Assembly: GCA_030159075.1 (NCBI GenBank)
Contig: BROG01000513.1
Location: forward strand, 310,001-374,000
Length of the DNA stretch: 64,000 nucleotides
Reading direction: 5' to 3'
Source: Atrina japonica
Lineage: Eukaryota > Mollusca > Bivalvia > Pterioida > Pinnidae
Below the pieces are notes generated by a model. The model ran no database searches. It saw only the letters and a program-made list of their open reading frames with translations, and was not told the origin of the DNA. Made by a program: the position numbers and the translations under genes. This document shows, piece after piece, positions 12,029-23,474 of this stretch (position 1 is the stretch's first letter; each line of letters opens with the position of its first letter).

Positions 12029-12139
12029 TTATGGTTTTGGCATTGTCAGCAGTTTCATCATCTCTTTTACATACATTCCATGCAAGTGACGAGGTGAGAG
12101 GCATTTATAACACCTATATGACTCAGGTGTATGAATCAC
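12029..12139 (-). CDS. Candidate terminal exon, unidentified gene
   Basis: A strong acceptor (pyrimidine-rich ...ATTTTTACAG) precedes a 36-codon open frame that ends in TAA. It begins VIHTPESYRCYKCLSPRH and ends KEMMKLLTMPKP. It starts in phase 0, compatible with the phase-0 ends of the blocks at 14175-14217 and 16683-16802. I do not recognise the protein. A donor-like GTATGTAA lies inside, so it could also be internal. Composition looks more protein-like than surrounding frames, but no homology search was possible. Confidence 0.4.
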   Translation of the reverse strand: MIHTPESYRCYKCLSPRHLHGMYVKEMMKLLTMPKP

Positions 12140-13234
12140 CTGTAAAAATGTGTGTGCTATATATAGAATACATGCATGCATGTGCATTATGATACTTGTG
12201 CATATCTCCTTACGAATCACTACCTTCTCTCTGTAGTCATAACTTTTAAGTGAGTGTGTATAGGTATGTAGGTGTAAGTGTGTGCATGTGTGTGTGTCTG
12301 TGTGTGTCATTGTGTGTTCATACAGAAATTTGTATTTGCACTTTAAATTCAAAATAAAAGCAGAATATTTTAAATTCTTGTGATATTTTAGTCTTAAGTT
12401 ACAGAAAATTGCAGGAAATAAGACTTATACATGTAGAACACACACAGACCCGCATATATATATATTTATATATATTACAACTTGCGACCATTTTACAAAG
12501 AATTAAGACTTCTGACTTACGACCAGATCAGAACCTGAGACCATAAACAATGAAAATTATGAGACTAATTTTATTCTCAAAAGTGAATTTACTCATCTGA
12601 GTAAAAAGTGAAAACTCGCGGACCATAAAACAACTTAAGAATTTTCTCAGCTGAGATAAGATTATCAAGGGGCAGTGTATATCTCGTCCAGGACAAATGT
12701 CTCAATTTATGTCCCTGTTCACTTAACTTCGATGTTTGAACATTATTCTTACTATAATCTATGATTAATTATTTAATAACCAACCGGAAGTCAGTAATTT
12801 CTACATAAATTTATAATAAATAATATATATATATACGTAAAATGTGTATAATACACAATATTCAAGATAAAAGTAAATTAAAATAAGTACATTAAATAAG
12901 ATGAATGACTCGGAACATACACCAATGCACATGTACTGGACTAAATTTACACTGTCCCAATTGTTAATATAAACAAATGTCGCATGGCCAAAACAAGCCA
13001 ACAGAGAAAGAAGTGTTGGTCTCCTAAACCTATTTCGCTCAAATAACAAGTTTTTTTCAAAAGCCAAAGGATTAAATATGTCCGGAAATACTCTAGGGCG
13101 ACAATGACATTTATATTATATGTTTATTTATCCCCAGGCAAACATAGAGGGCAGCCATTTTCGCTGTTAAGAATTACTTAACTTAGCTACATGCCATACT
13201 TAAGTATTTTATCACTTGAAAATAAATTTGTCTA
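12140..13234. other. Non-coding, E-element fragments
   Basis: Contains GT-rich sequence at about 12250-12310 and E-like fragments at about 12530-12665 (ACCATAAAACAACTTAAGAA). Nothing coding is supported. Confidence 0.4.
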
Positions 13235-13345
13235 ATAATTTTTATGGTCCACAACTTTACCCAGGTTGAGAAAATTCTCAAAATTTGAGTAAATTCTTGA
13301 AGTTGAGTAAAAATTTTGTCTGAGAATAGTTTTATGGCCCTGGGC
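13235..13345. mobile_element. E element fragment
   Basis: TTTTTATGGTCCACAAC and AGTTTTATGGCCCTGGGCC bracket GAGTAAATTCTTGA-type interior sequence shared with other E copies. The two ends are in the same orientation, so this is rearranged rather than a clean foldback. Confidence 0.45.
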
Positions 13346-13950
13346 CAAGGTCTTTATGACTACCCACAGGCTAACACAGACCTCAGTTATGTTTGTAAGT
13401 GTCATAATATGCCTTTGTAAATGTAGCAGGTAAAAGTATCGATAAACTATCAAGATATCTTAACTGAAAATATTCAAATATATCTTAAGACTTTACTAAG
13501 GGTAACTTTGATAAAATGTTCCTAAGTTTTGTCTTAAGATAAAAAACTTTCAGATTTATGACTAAGGATTTACGACTTCTTGATAAAACTGGCCTATGAT
13601 TAAGAAATACCCAAATTATTTATAAAAAATTTTAAAAATCATATATATTTTGCATCTTTTTTATATCACAATCAGAGTAAAAACTGATCAAACCTTTTTT
13701 TCACCCAATTGGCAAATACATGTATATGTATATACAGCAATTAGCATCATTAAACCTAATGCTTGACTTGCTGTAGCCAGCAGCATTTTTTCTCATATCT
13801 GAAAGATTTTAATTTATTCTTTTTAGTGTTCACAATTATTAAGTACTCAAGTTAATTTTCATCTGTCTCTCGTGACAGTTAAACTGAGAAAATGCCACCA
13901 CAAACATCTAATGTTCAGAAAAATTTCAAGCGATTAAAAGTATTTATAGA

Positions 13951-14041
13951 TTAACTCATCAACCCCTGAAAAATAATGGACTCTTCTTTAAATCAATTAC
14001 TTAGACCAGTCCAATTGTGTCTTTAGGGGTGAATGGGTTAA
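13951..14041 (-). mobile_element. M1 MITE, full length (91 bp)
   Basis: TTAACTCATCAACCCCTG to AGGGGTGAATGGGTTAA; one mismatch in the right terminus. Confidence 0.85.
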
Positions 14042-14174
14042 AGAGCAAATAACTGAATCATATGGCAAACTGCCAACCAGGAGTCCCATTTGGATTAGGC
14101 TGAAGTTAGTAAATAAAAAATTTCTAAAAAGAAAACAAACCAGACTAGAGATTTACCAGGAGATCTCAGCTTAC

Positions 14175-14217
14175 TTCACATCCCCCAGTATTCAGCTCTT
14201 GTTCAATATAATTATGT
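14175..14217 (-). CDS. Weak candidate exon, unidentified gene
   Basis: A 43-bp minus-strand block with donor GAA|GTAAGC and acceptor CAG|A. It starts with one base and ends in phase 0; the 14 complete codons read HNYIEQELNTGGCE. Phase is compatible with 19484-19540 upstream and 12029-12139 downstream. The acceptor has a poor pyrimidine tract and the block is short, so chance is a serious alternative. Confidence 0.15.
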
Positions 14218-14671
14218 CTGCTGAATTTCCCTCAGTTATGGGTGAAAGGATAAAAAATCTACCAAGATATATATACATTTGTATATTTAAAGAGTTCCCA
14301 CGCATCCTTGAAAACATGAAATATCCGGGAATTTCATTTAATACATACCCAGTCGGGAAATGTCTGGGAAAAAATTAAAAATGGCTAAAAACAGGGATTT
14401 ACCCTGGAAATCTTGATTGAAGATGTATTTTGTTCACTACCAGAAGTTTTTACAAAAGTAGTCATTGTCCTGCCCTGTGATCTAAAAACCAAGGGACATA
14501 ACTAAAAGTCTTTAACTAGTCTGAAACTATTTTGTGTAAGAGTGCATGTAGTAAAGAATAATGGTGACCAAATACTTTTGGTACGTCACTGTACAAGCAC
14601 AAGGGTTTTACACAAACTAAATTTCTGTGCCTAGGATGATATTCTAGGAAGGACCACCTTATACCATATTT
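14218..14671. other. No supported feature
   Basis: Includes a segment at about 14300-14410 with repeated CGGGAA/TCTGGGAAA motifs, probably an old repeat. No gene recognised. Confidence 0.4.
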
Positions 14672-14752
14672 TACTTACATTCAACAATTTTTCCGTTTCA
14701 TGGTGGCTAGCAGTTTCTAATAATGGAGAGGAAAACTTAAAGTTACAATTTA
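14672..14752 (-). mobile_element. SINE-2 fragment
   Basis: Carries ATTCAACAATTTTTC and TTCATGGTGGCTAGCAGTTT, matching the 3' body of SINE-2 on the minus strand. Confidence 0.45.
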
Positions 14753-14902
14753 TCCCAGGGAAAAAATTATCATTCATTGGTTTGTTTTCATTGGTCAAAC
14801 CTGGACAAACCTACAAAAGGTCACGCACATGAGACACCTTGTCAGTTTTTTTTTGTTTTTTTTAGATCTCCTTCGCAACACATCACATTGAGAGATTGAT
14901 TA

Positions 14903-14993
14903 TTAACTCAATCACCCCTGGAGACACATTTGGACTGGTCTTAGACATTGATTTACAGAAGAGTCCATTCTTTTTCTGGGGTTGAAGAGTTAA
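14903..14993 (+). mobile_element. M1 MITE, full length (91 bp)
   Basis: TTAACTCAATCACCCCTG to GGGGTTGAAGAGTTAA; inner inverted pair intact. Confidence 0.8.
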
Positions 14994-15254
14994 TTACTGG
15001 TAAGCTGACAACCTAATCAGAAAAATAACAAATTACGTGTTATTTTGATCTGCATAATTTTAAGTTAATTTAATTATATTCTTCCATTCAATAACTTCAA
15101 AAACGTAAGTTTGCATGAAAAATTTTTTAAAATTTAAAAAAATTTAGATGCACTGGACAAAAATGATAGAATTTTTAATTTGTAAAATTAGAACCTCAAA
15201 TAACAAACTGCCTGCTGAAACAAAGCAATGGCAGAGGATAGAAATAAAAGATAG

Positions 15255-15540
15255 AAATTGTACTCTTTGTTTGTTTGTTTATCATTGTCATTGTCCCAAT
15301 CAAGAATCTTTCACTCATATGGAAACATCACCAATTGCCGGTGAAGGGCTTCAAATTTTGGCCTACGCTCGGCACATACGGCAACTGACCAGTGAGGGTT
15401 CTGTAACATGCCGACACCTACTGCAACACGAGACTTCGATTTTAACTGTCTTATCTTAAGGACAGGAAACCAACCTACCGTTGCCTGGACTCGAACTCAA
15501 GAGTCGAGCGCGCTACCGATCGAGCCAGGCCAGCTCGTAC
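15255..15540 (-). mobile_element. SINE-1-type element with clear tRNA head
   Basis: Reverse strand shows an A-box-like TGGCTCGATCGGTAGCGCG and a B-box GAGTTCGAGTCC near 15480-15530, then a body with CATATGAGTGAAAGATTCTT and a GATAAACAAACAAACAAA tail at 15260. This is a pol III SINE structure. The head is too diverged in the acceptor stem to be called a tRNA gene. Confidence 0.75.
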
Positions 15541-15733
15541 TCTTTGTAACATAAATGATTTAGATGATGAATTTCATTATATTCTTAAGTGTTCATCTTT
15601 ATCTATACCTAGAATCTGTTGTTTTAACCTGCCATCTGAGAAATAACTGTAACACTATAAACCTAAAGGAATTATTTCAATAATAGGACATTGCCACTTT
15701 ACCCAACTGTTAGTCCTCCATAATACTTTGTTG

Positions 15734-16050
15734 AAGGGACAGTAGCTGTGTTTACAAAAATAAAATATTTCGATTTTTACACTGGCACAAAGAATCTTAC
15801 ATTCATATTTAGTTTGTGAGAATAAGGTCAGGTCCAGTGTAATATTCAAATACAAATAGTAAGGTTGAGTTAATCAATTGCAATTGAAAAAGTGCCAAAA
15901 CCTGGCTGTCTCAAGCTATTTTCACAAAATATATAGGAATTTAAGAATGTTTATGCCTGTGTATATCTCCTTTTTGTTACTGTACAAGCACTCTAAGTAG
16001 TAAAAAATCGAGAACATTTTGTTGAGAAAACCACAGCTTATTACCCCTAT
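15734..16050. mobile_element. B MITE
   Basis: AAGGGACAGTAGCTGTGTTT to CCACAGCTTATTACCCCT. Interior TAAGGTCAGGTCCAGTGTAA and TCAATTGCAATTGAAAAAGT as in other copies. Confidence 0.75.
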
Positions 16051-16631
16051 AAATACTTAGGAAATTACATGTTTTATTTACGTGTACTCTTCTGAACATT
16101 CACTTATGATTGTATTGTAAAAATGTTGTATGTATTTTCTAGGTACCTTTCTAACATTGGATGTGAATTTAAGAATTTGAATTTTTTTTGTGAATTTTGA
16201 GATTTACCATAACAAGACTTCACAGTATATGTTTTTACTTCAAATTCCGTCACACCATTTTGGAAACAAAAACAAATCCTAGGAACAATAAATATTTATC
16301 AAAATAGGTGGGGTCAACAAGTTTACACATTTGTTTTTCAGAAAAAGTGAAGGCAAAATGTTTATCATATGGAAAATCAGAAAATAAATTAAATTTGAAA
16401 TGGTCACACGTCTGCTCTTGAGAATATGTTTTATATTTGCAATGGATACTTTTGTTTATTATAGTTGATGGTTTCAGCAGCCGAAACTTGTACTCATTTA
16501 TCACACTACCCACCATGCTTGCTCTTTTAAATGACCACTGAAGTGATGTTGCTCTTCTAGAGTTTCACAACTTTTTGTTAGTTTATGTACATCACCAACA
16601 CAATTATGCTAACATAAAAATAAATAAAAAG
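16051..16631. other. Unassigned
   Basis: An 88-codon minus-strand open frame (16250-16516) has a mixed amino-acid composition but no domain I recognise and no clear splice boundaries. Confidence 0.3.
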
Positions 16632-16682
16632 TCATGTCAACTCCTTTGATATCAAGTTCAAACTTCTTGTTTTCACATTTAC

Positions 16683-16802
16683 GGGACAATGCACATGGCT
16701 GACATTTTCGTCCATTTCAAAAGTGCTACACATTGTATATTTCGGAGATTGATGAAGCACAGAACCAACTGACGCCAGGATCAGTTTCATCGATGCAGAG
16801 AC
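16683..16802 (-). CDS. Candidate exon, unidentified gene
   Basis: A 120-bp minus-strand block runs from acceptor TTGTCGGCAG|GTC to donor CCC|GTAAAT, exactly 40 codons in phase 0 at both ends. It reads VSASMKLILASVGSVLHQSP and ends ENVSHVHCP. GC content and codon variety are higher than in neighbours. If the donor is not used, the frame continues to a TGA at 16632, so it could be a terminal exon. Phase fits a join from 19757-19818 and to 12029-12139. The first half looks helical. No family was recognised. Confidence 0.4.
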
Positions 16803-16959
16803 CTGCCGACAAAATATTTTCAACACATGATAACTTTATGTAACACACTGGTCCAATCTGGGTTCTCATCTGTTTTTATTTCTTTAAGTAAACCCTGAAT
16901 TTCATTTTATAAACATTTTAAGTCTGATCAGCAAGTTTCCAGTCTGGCTATTTTACATG

Positions 16960-17272
16960 TCAGTACAGTCAAACCTCTGATAATTGACACCTGTTTCTCA
17001 CCAACATTTCAATATTGTAATAAAACATTGTCCTTCATGACAACCAATAAAATAATTGACCAACATCAAATGAATAATAGGCCAACATCAAATGAAAGTC
17101 AAGGTGAAATGCTAGGAACTATCTTTTATGTCAATACGGTCAAAACAGGCAACACCTTTTCTAACCAACATTTCATTATTGTAATTAATCATTGCCCTTC
17201 AATGACACCAATTGGAAAATTGACCTTGAGGTTAAAGGTCAACATCAAATGAAGGTTAAGGTGGAATATAAG
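16960..17272 (+). repeat. Imperfect dimer of a ~160-bp unit
   Basis: Two successive units share CCAACATTTCAATATTGTAA / CCAACATTTCATTATTGTAA, 'ATTGACC' and AACATCAAATGAAAGTCAAG-type sequence. The first unit begins after TACAGTCAAACCTC. Confidence 0.6.
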
Positions 17273-17299
17273 GAAATGCTTAAAATTAAATTTACATTG

Positions 17300-17435
17300 T
17301 ACAGTCAAACTTCCATTAAATGTTACCTCAGTATAAAGGGCACCTGCCTATAAAGGCCATTCAAACATAACCTTTGTTAACTTTTCTTATCATGAATAAA
17401 CCTCTTTATAAAGGCCACCTATCTATAATGGCTCT
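17300..17435. mobile_element. P element fragment
   Basis: Starts TACAGTCAAACTTCC, then TATAAAGGGCACCTGCC and TATAAAGGCCACCTATC, the P-type interior motif. No matching right terminus. Confidence 0.5.
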
Positions 17436-17454
17436 TAATTTTCACTCTCACAAC

Positions 17455-17615
17455 AAGAGGTCTCCATGACTGAGTAGTAAGAGTATCAAGCGATCAACCA
17501 TGAAGTTTCTCGTAGCTAGTCATGTGGGTCTAAGCCAGTTTACTTGCAGTGGGCCAGTGGTCCCTGTAACCTAACTAGGATTTTCTCCTCCGCTAATAAA
17601 ATGTGGCCGTCATTT
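17455..17615 (+). mobile_element. SINE-2 copy, truncated
   Basis: tRNA-like head region (GACTGAGTAGTAAGAG), then CAGTTTACTTGCAGTGGGCC and TTTTCTCCTCCGCTAATAAA, in the same order as 42585-42810. Confidence 0.6.
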
Positions 17616-17644
17616 TATATCTGAAATCTTTTAATTTGTAACAA

Positions 17645-17737
17645 CATTTTCACATTCATCCCTAAATACACATTTGGACTATTCTAAGTCATTGATTTTC
17701 AGAAGAGTTCATTGTTTTTTCAGGGTCTGACGAGTTA
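17645..17737 (+). mobile_element. M1 MITE, diverged
   Basis: ACATTCATCCCTAAATACAC through CAGGGTCTGACGAGTTA. Termini eroded, core ATTTGGACTATTCTAAGTCA recognisable. Confidence 0.6.
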
Positions 17738-18322
17738 CAGCAATTAATAAATTACATCAATCAAATTTCTCACATTTATAAAAAAATAAACAAAACATTA
17801 ATTCAAATATGTTTAAATTCTTAAGAAAGTTACTTCACCAAAAAATGATTATTAAAAGATTACTTCCCTTAGAGAAGTTACAGTTCACATATGTCCCATG
17901 AGATGTTTTAAGAGTTATCTCCCTTGAATGACTTTGAGAAAATACTTTCTAAATTTCAGTCTATCATTCCTAATATGCCAGGTGCACAGATTCTTGTAGT
18001 GTATAAGAAAAAGATTACAGTGAGAAAATATTAATCACTGGGAATACATGTAATTAATTGTAGTTAATTAGTGTGAAATAAGCCATACAACTATGGCTGA
18101 TAATATTTCTATATTTGTGTTCCAAATAAAGCTGTCAATAGCCGTAGTCATGCGACTAGTAAAATATCTTTCAGACTTCTATAACTCTGCTTGCTGGTTG
18201 GTCAATTAAAGTACAGAAAAACCTCTTAATAATGCCCATACTTTCATTTGACACTTCATGTTACGTAACAAGTTTTGAAAGTAATTTTATTGAATGTTTC
18301 AACCAACATATCGCCTACCTTA
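17738..18322. other. No supported feature
   Basis: AT-rich. A CAGAAAAACCTCTTAATAAT motif at about 18210 resembles a CAGTARAACC transposon terminus. Confidence 0.4.
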
Positions 18323-18790
18323 GACAGCGAGTCTATATATACAGGAAGACATTTAATACAGACCAGTTCATTTATAGGAAATACTGTTGGGCCACCTTAG
18401 ATACAGTCACATAGGACAGCGAGTCTATATATACAGGAAGACATTTAATACAGACCAGTTCATTTATAGGAAATACTGTTGGGCCACCTTAGATACAGTC
18501 ACATAGGACAGCGAGTCTATATATACAGGAAGACATTTAATACAGACCAGTTCATTTATAGGAAATACTGTTGAGCCACCTTAGATACAGTCACATAGGA
18601 CAGCGAGTCTATATATACAGGAAGTGTCATTTAATACAGACCAGATCATTTACAGGAAATACTGTTGGGCCACCTTAGATACAGTCACATAAGACAGCGA
18701 GTCTATATATACAGGAAGTGTCATTTAATACAGACCAGTTCATTTATAGGAAATACTGTTGGGCCACCTTAGATACAGTCACATAAGACA
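18323..18790 (+). repeat. 92-94-bp tandem repeat, five units
   Basis: GACAGCGAGTCTATATATAC recurs at 18323, 18415, 18507, 18599 and 18693, and a last partial unit starts at 18787. Units are nearly identical; the fourth and fifth are two bases longer (AAGTGTCATT for AAGACATT). Confidence 0.95.
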
Positions 18791-18870
18791 TGGAATTTTT
18801 ATATACAGAGGGTCATCTGACCAGCGTAGACTGTATTTTTAATTCTTTTTTTTTATCTTTTACAGAGAGG

Positions 18871-19161
18871 GAGGTCTAACCAGTGACAATGTTTAAGGAC
18901 CTGCAAATATTATAGGTCATTTCACCAGAGACAATGTTTAAGGACCTGCAAATATTCTAAGTCATTTCACCAGTGACAATGTTTAAGGACCTGCAAATAT
19001 TATAGGTCATTTCACCAGAGACAATGTTTAAGGACCTGCAAATATTCTAAGTCATTTCACCAGAGACAATGTTTAAGGACCTGCAAATATTCTAAGTCAT
19101 TTCACCAGAGACAATGTTTAAGGACCTGCAAATAATCTAAGTCATTTCACCAGAGACAATG
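18871..19161 (+). repeat. 45-bp tandem repeat, about six units
   Basis: Each unit contains CCAGAGACAATGTTTAAGGA and CCTGCAAATATTCTAAGTCA with few substitutions. Confidence 0.95.
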
Positions 19162-19260
19162 TATCATTTCACCACACGATAGGCCTACAAACTGGAAAAA
19201 GTTCATTTCTGTCTCTGGAAAATAAAAAATTTGCAGAATTTTATCTGCAGTTAGTAGCAT

Positions 19261-19340
19261 CTCCATATGAAAATGTCTTTAGAGACTGTTAACCTATTCA
19301 CTCCATATGAAAATGTCTTTAGAGACTGTTAACCTATTCA
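19261..19340 (+). repeat. Exact 40-bp tandem duplication at a MITE edge
   Basis: CTCCATATGAAAATGTCTTT and the next 20 bases occur twice back to back. The unit includes the first 12 bases of the M1 element that follows. Confidence 0.95.
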
Positions 19341-19410
19341 CCACTAAAGACACATTTGGACTGGTCTAAGTCATTGATTTACAGAAGAGTCCATTGTTTT
19401 TCAGGGGTTT
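19329..19410 (+). mobile_element. M1 MITE, 3'-truncated
   Basis: TTAACCTATTCACCACTAAA through TTTTTCAGGGGTTT. The last GATGAGTTAA is missing. Confidence 0.75.
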
Positions 19411-19483
19411 TCAGGAAAACAAACAATCCTTCAATGGCTTTATCAAACAGGTTTCACTGTTTCTGTATAGACACATTACATAC

Positions 19484-19540
19484 CTGACAAACATAAACTG
19501 GGAAATTTCGAAAATGTTCAAGATTCCCAAGTTATCTCCC
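19484..19540 (-). CDS. Candidate exon, unidentified gene
   Basis: A very good acceptor (CTCTTTCTCTACAG) and donor (GTCAG|GTATGT) enclose 57 bp on the minus strand. It starts with one base and ends with two; the 18 full codons read GDNLGILNIFEISQFMFV. The start phase fits the end of 33535-33595 and the end phase fits 14175-14217. It is short, and it sits inside a longer minus-strand open frame (19411-19608), so it remains tentative. Confidence 0.25.
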
Positions 19541-19756
19541 CTGTAGAGAAAGAGTGCATGAAATCCTGTGGCTTGTAGACAAATGTACCGACATGAAATT
19601 GTTAACATTCGAGATTAATATTTCTATATATCTGTTTAGACAGATGAGTCCGGTAATAAATTCTTGGGAAATTATCAGCAGTCACTCGCAGTAAAGAGTT
19701 TAAGATAATACACAGAAACTCGACAGAGATGACTAGGAATAAAATGTCTTGTTTAC

Positions 19757-19818
19757 ACCTTCGAAACAGTGCGACACAAGAATGGGAGCCAGAGGAAGTG
19801 TTTTAAATGCCTTCCAAT
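19757..19818 (-). CDS. Candidate exon, unidentified gene
   Basis: A long T-rich tract and ATGTTTCAAG acceptor precede a 62-bp block ending GGT|GTAAAC on the minus strand. In the frame starting with two bases it gives 20 codons, WKAFKTLPLAPILVSHCFEG, ending in phase 0, which fits 16683-16802. A second frame is also open, so the reading frame is not proven. No family recognised. Confidence 0.35.
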
Positions 19819-20498
19819 CTTGAAACATATAAAAAAAAATGGTGAAATAAGTTAAGTTTCCATGCTTAATGCCAACACCAAAAGTTGATATAAAGTGTGA
19901 CATGTTGACAGATGTCAGCCGGCATTACATAGGTTGTCAAATAAACAAAAACCAGTCCATGCTCAATCCGAGTGTGCCGACTCTACACAAATCAGGAGCA
20001 GCTACACCAGAGGTCATTGTGATATACATGGAAAGCGACAATCCAGCCGATTGATGTGAAACATATGTGCCGAAGTAGACAAAGAATCATAAACGGTTTT
20101 TTTTTCAAAATACGGAATAAAAAAGTCTAGAATTTCAAGTGGGTGAAAGTGCAAAAAATATGAGTTTAACAAAGTAATATGCAATGTACATGAAACATAA
20201 GCTCATATGACTTTTTATTTGATCTTCTAAAGGCTTAATAGTGGTATCTTATTGGGGGGGGGGAGAAAATTCCTCATAAATTTGAGTATAATACAATTTT
20301 TAAAGAATTTAACAATATTTATCAAATCTAATCTAGTTTCGGCAACAAACAGATGCTCTATGTTTTTACATTTTTGGGGGATAACCATGGTTCACTACAC
20401 CTGAATTTTTTCCTACCATTTTTTTATTTAACAAAAATGTTTTATAACAACAAAAATAACTATCATAAATAATTTTTTTTTCTAATAAATGGCAAATT
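19819..20498. other. Ambiguous open region
   Basis: About 19869-20054 is open on plus (61 codons) and also long open on minus, with higher GC than its surroundings. Neither reading is recognised. A G run lies at about 20252-20264. Confidence 0.3.
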
Positions 20499-21528
20499 TA
20501 ACAAGAAGGCCGTCATCGCTCGCCAGAGAAAAACCTACAAATGTGGAATGAAGACCAAGAAGAATATGTAAATGTAGGCTGATCTGGCCAAGAAACAATA
20601 TTTCAGTTTCATGAAATTCATGAAAATACCTAAAAACTACACTTCAGCAAAATTCTTGCACAAAAACATTTCTTCACCTATATATACATAAAACACATAA
20701 AATGTATGCATCATAGTGAATGCAAGGGGAGATAATCGAGGTAATGCAAAAATGAATGAAAATGACAAAAATCTGAAAAGACCTCAAAAACACGTCAAAA
20801 ATTAATATTCAAATTTCTAAGAAAAATACAAACTTGAATCAAACATTAACGCAGATCACTCAAAAACAATCTGTTTTTCAATTCATGTAACGGTTCTGGA
20901 GAAGAATTTTTTTTTAGAGTGATACCTTATGTGACCTATTTTGCCCCACCCTGGATCCACTCCTGGGCCGATCTGACTGAAAACTACACAACTGGTAGAG
21001 GATCTTGGGTGCTTGCTTAGACTTCAGTCAAAATTCCGAGTCTGAAACAAAAGCTGATAGTGTGAAAAATGTATCCCCCAATTTTTTGCAGTCTTAAAAA
21101 ATTCATAAAATATTCTAGAAATTAAATTTCAACAAAAGTCTTTCACAACAACATTTCTGCATCTAATTACAAGTAAAAGACATTAAATGAATGCATCAAA
21201 GTGAATACAAGGGGAGACAATTGAGGAAATCATGCAAAAATGAAAAGACCTCCAAAACATGTCAAAAATTAATATTCTGATTTCTATGAAAAATACAAAC
21301 TTGAATCATACAATCATGTAGATCACTTAGAAACAATCCATTTTTCAATTCATGTAGCAGTTCTGTGCCTAGCACCATAAAACTTGAGAATTTACTCAAG
21401 TCTGAGTCAATCAGATTTCAGGAATAAGCAAAGGTGAAGTTAAGTTTTTTGACTTAAGTAATTCTTAAGTTTTATGGTGCTAGGCCGAGGAGAAGATTTT
21501 TAAAGAGGGGTACCTTATGTGAGCTAAA
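20499..21528 (+). mobile_element. C element with an internal repeat and nested E element
   Basis: Starts ACAAGAAGGCCGTCATCGCT and ends GTGAGCTAAAAT. It contains CTGATCTGGCCAAGAAAC, GGGGAGATAATCGAGG, TTTTGCCCCACCCTGGATCC and CTGACTGAAAACTACA, all shared with 28297-28957. The GGGGAGA(T/C)AA...TTCTGGAGAAGA module occurs twice. The second is interrupted by an E element at 21366-21487. Confidence 0.75.
21366..21487. mobile_element. E foldback MITE inserted in C element
   Basis: TGCCTAGCACCATAAAACTT at the left and AAGTTTTATGGTGCTAGGCC at the right are almost perfect inverted repeats. Removing it restores the C sequence TTCTGGAGAAGA, so the insertion boundaries are visible. Confidence 0.85.
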
Positions 21529-22568
21529 ATGTACGGTAATTCTCTTTTAATTCTTTAACATCTGTTTCATTGTACATTGTAGAATCAAAAACTAAGTCCA
21601 AGAAAATTTTTAATAGATCCCTATTGACAGAGATTGTCAAATTATTTATGATTTTATTTGTTTTTATCTGTATTGTTTTATCTAAATTTTATAATCTATA
21701 TTATGTGTTCTATGCAAATATTTGAGTAGATGCATAGAACAGCAGTTGAACCACATATATTTGAAACAAAGAAACTGATTGGATAGACATGCATGAATAT
21801 TCAAACATAATTCGCCTAAATCTTTTTCAAAAAACAGATGTTAAATTATAAACACATTTATCTGAAGATAACACAGAATTCCTGTACTAAACAAATTTTT
21901 GAATTCATTTCAGTGAGTCGATCAGAATTAGATGGGGCGACATCTACAGTGTCATGTTTATTAAAACAGCATGGCCGCTACTGTTTTATTAGAAGAAGCA
22001 CTAGTGGCTCTATAACTGACCCCCAAACTGAAAAGCTTCTCAAATGTCAGTGACCTCCGACCCCTGCCGTGTGTCAAAACTCCTGTTTACCATCATATCT
22101 TGTACAGCTGTCATGATCTTCAAAAATAAGTAATTCTGACAGCGAGGTTGGAATGCAAAAATAAAATATCTGATTGCCAATCGCTACCGTCACAAATCTA
22201 ATTAAAACATCTTTTCACTTTTCTTACACACAGTGGCTCCTTATTCTGTTGCCGCCATTTAACTGGAGCCATAATTTTCATCACACTATTTAATTTAATG
22301 CAGCCTTTTTTATTATTTTCTTTACCCCATAAATACTGAAGACGAGGCATTTCAACAGATAAAACCATATGCTTTCATAAAACTTAGAAAGTTTGAATGC
22401 AAAGCTTACAAAATTTATCAAAAAACTTTATATTTTACCAAAATTTTATTTATTTGTTAGGATTAATTACTCCTATTTCAGTCTAAGAACAACATTCAAA
22501 AAGATTTGGACTTCATATGATAGAATTATAACTTTGTTTTTTTTTTTCAAAGATCACAGGGTATTAAA
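21529..22568. other. Unassigned, with weak exon-like signals
   Basis: At 21914-22053 a plus-strand block after CATTTCAG is open to TGA; the same DNA is largely open on minus. At 22210-22262 a minus-strand block ends TGT|GTAAGA. Neither is recognised. Confidence 0.3.
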
Positions 22569-23065
22569 ATGTATTTTGAATGGTCCATTTGTTTTCCCAT
22601 TTGTCTGTTTTCCTATTTGCCTACATTTTCAGATGTCTGTTTTCCTGTTTGTCTGTTTTTCCACTTGCCTGTTTTCTCATTTGTCTGTTTTCCCCACCCA
22701 TTTGTCTGTTTTTCAGTTTGTCTGTTCCCCATTTTTCTGTTTTCTCATTTATCTGTTTTCCCATTTGTCTGTTTTCCCCACCCATTTGTCTGTTTTTCCA
22801 ACCCATTTGTCTGTTTTCCCATTTGTCTGTTTTCCCATTTGTCTGTTTTCCCATTTGTCTGTTTTCCTATTTCTGTGTTTTCTCATTTGTTTGTTTTCCA
22901 GTATGTCTGTTTTCCCATTTGATTATTTTCCTGTTTGTCTGCTTTTCCAAATTTTGTGTTTTCCCATTATTTTGTTTGTCTATTTTCCTGTTTGTTTGTT
23001 TTTCCATTTGTCTGTTTTCCTGTTTGTCCACTTCCCCATTTGCCTGTTTTCCCATTTGAGCGTTT
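22569..23065 (+). repeat. 16-bp tandem repeat
   Basis: Unit TCTGTTTTCCCATTTG with many point variants. All six frames stay open in places, so the long frames over it (up to 236 codons) are repeat artefacts. Confidence 0.9.
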
Positions 23066-23237
23066 TATATTTTAACCCATTTGGTGTGTTACTTTATAGT
23101 TAGACATGTATATAGTTTATCCTTGGATTGAAATGTCCAGCACTTGACCATTTACTCTTGACCTATACAAAAGTTGAAGAAGTCTCAACATGCTCAAAAT
23201 ATATGCACATAACATTGTATAATGTTTAACTAACAAG

Positions 23238-23429
23238 TGGCACACACACACACATACACATACACATGCACACATACATGCATTCACACACACACACACA
23301 CACACATATACATACACATATACATACACACACATACACACATACATATACACACATACACACACATACATACACACATACACACACATCACACATGCAC
23401 ATACACATACACACACAATACACACATAC

Positions 23430-23474
<45 letters not shown>

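Noticed and set aside
15466..15535. tRNA gene on minus
   Set aside because: A and B boxes are present but the cloverleaf is not complete and a SINE body and tail follow.
22393..23103. Open frames of 117-236 codons rich in F, C, L, S
   Set aside because: Produced by the 16-bp TCTGTTTTCCCATTTG array; several frames and both strands stay open.
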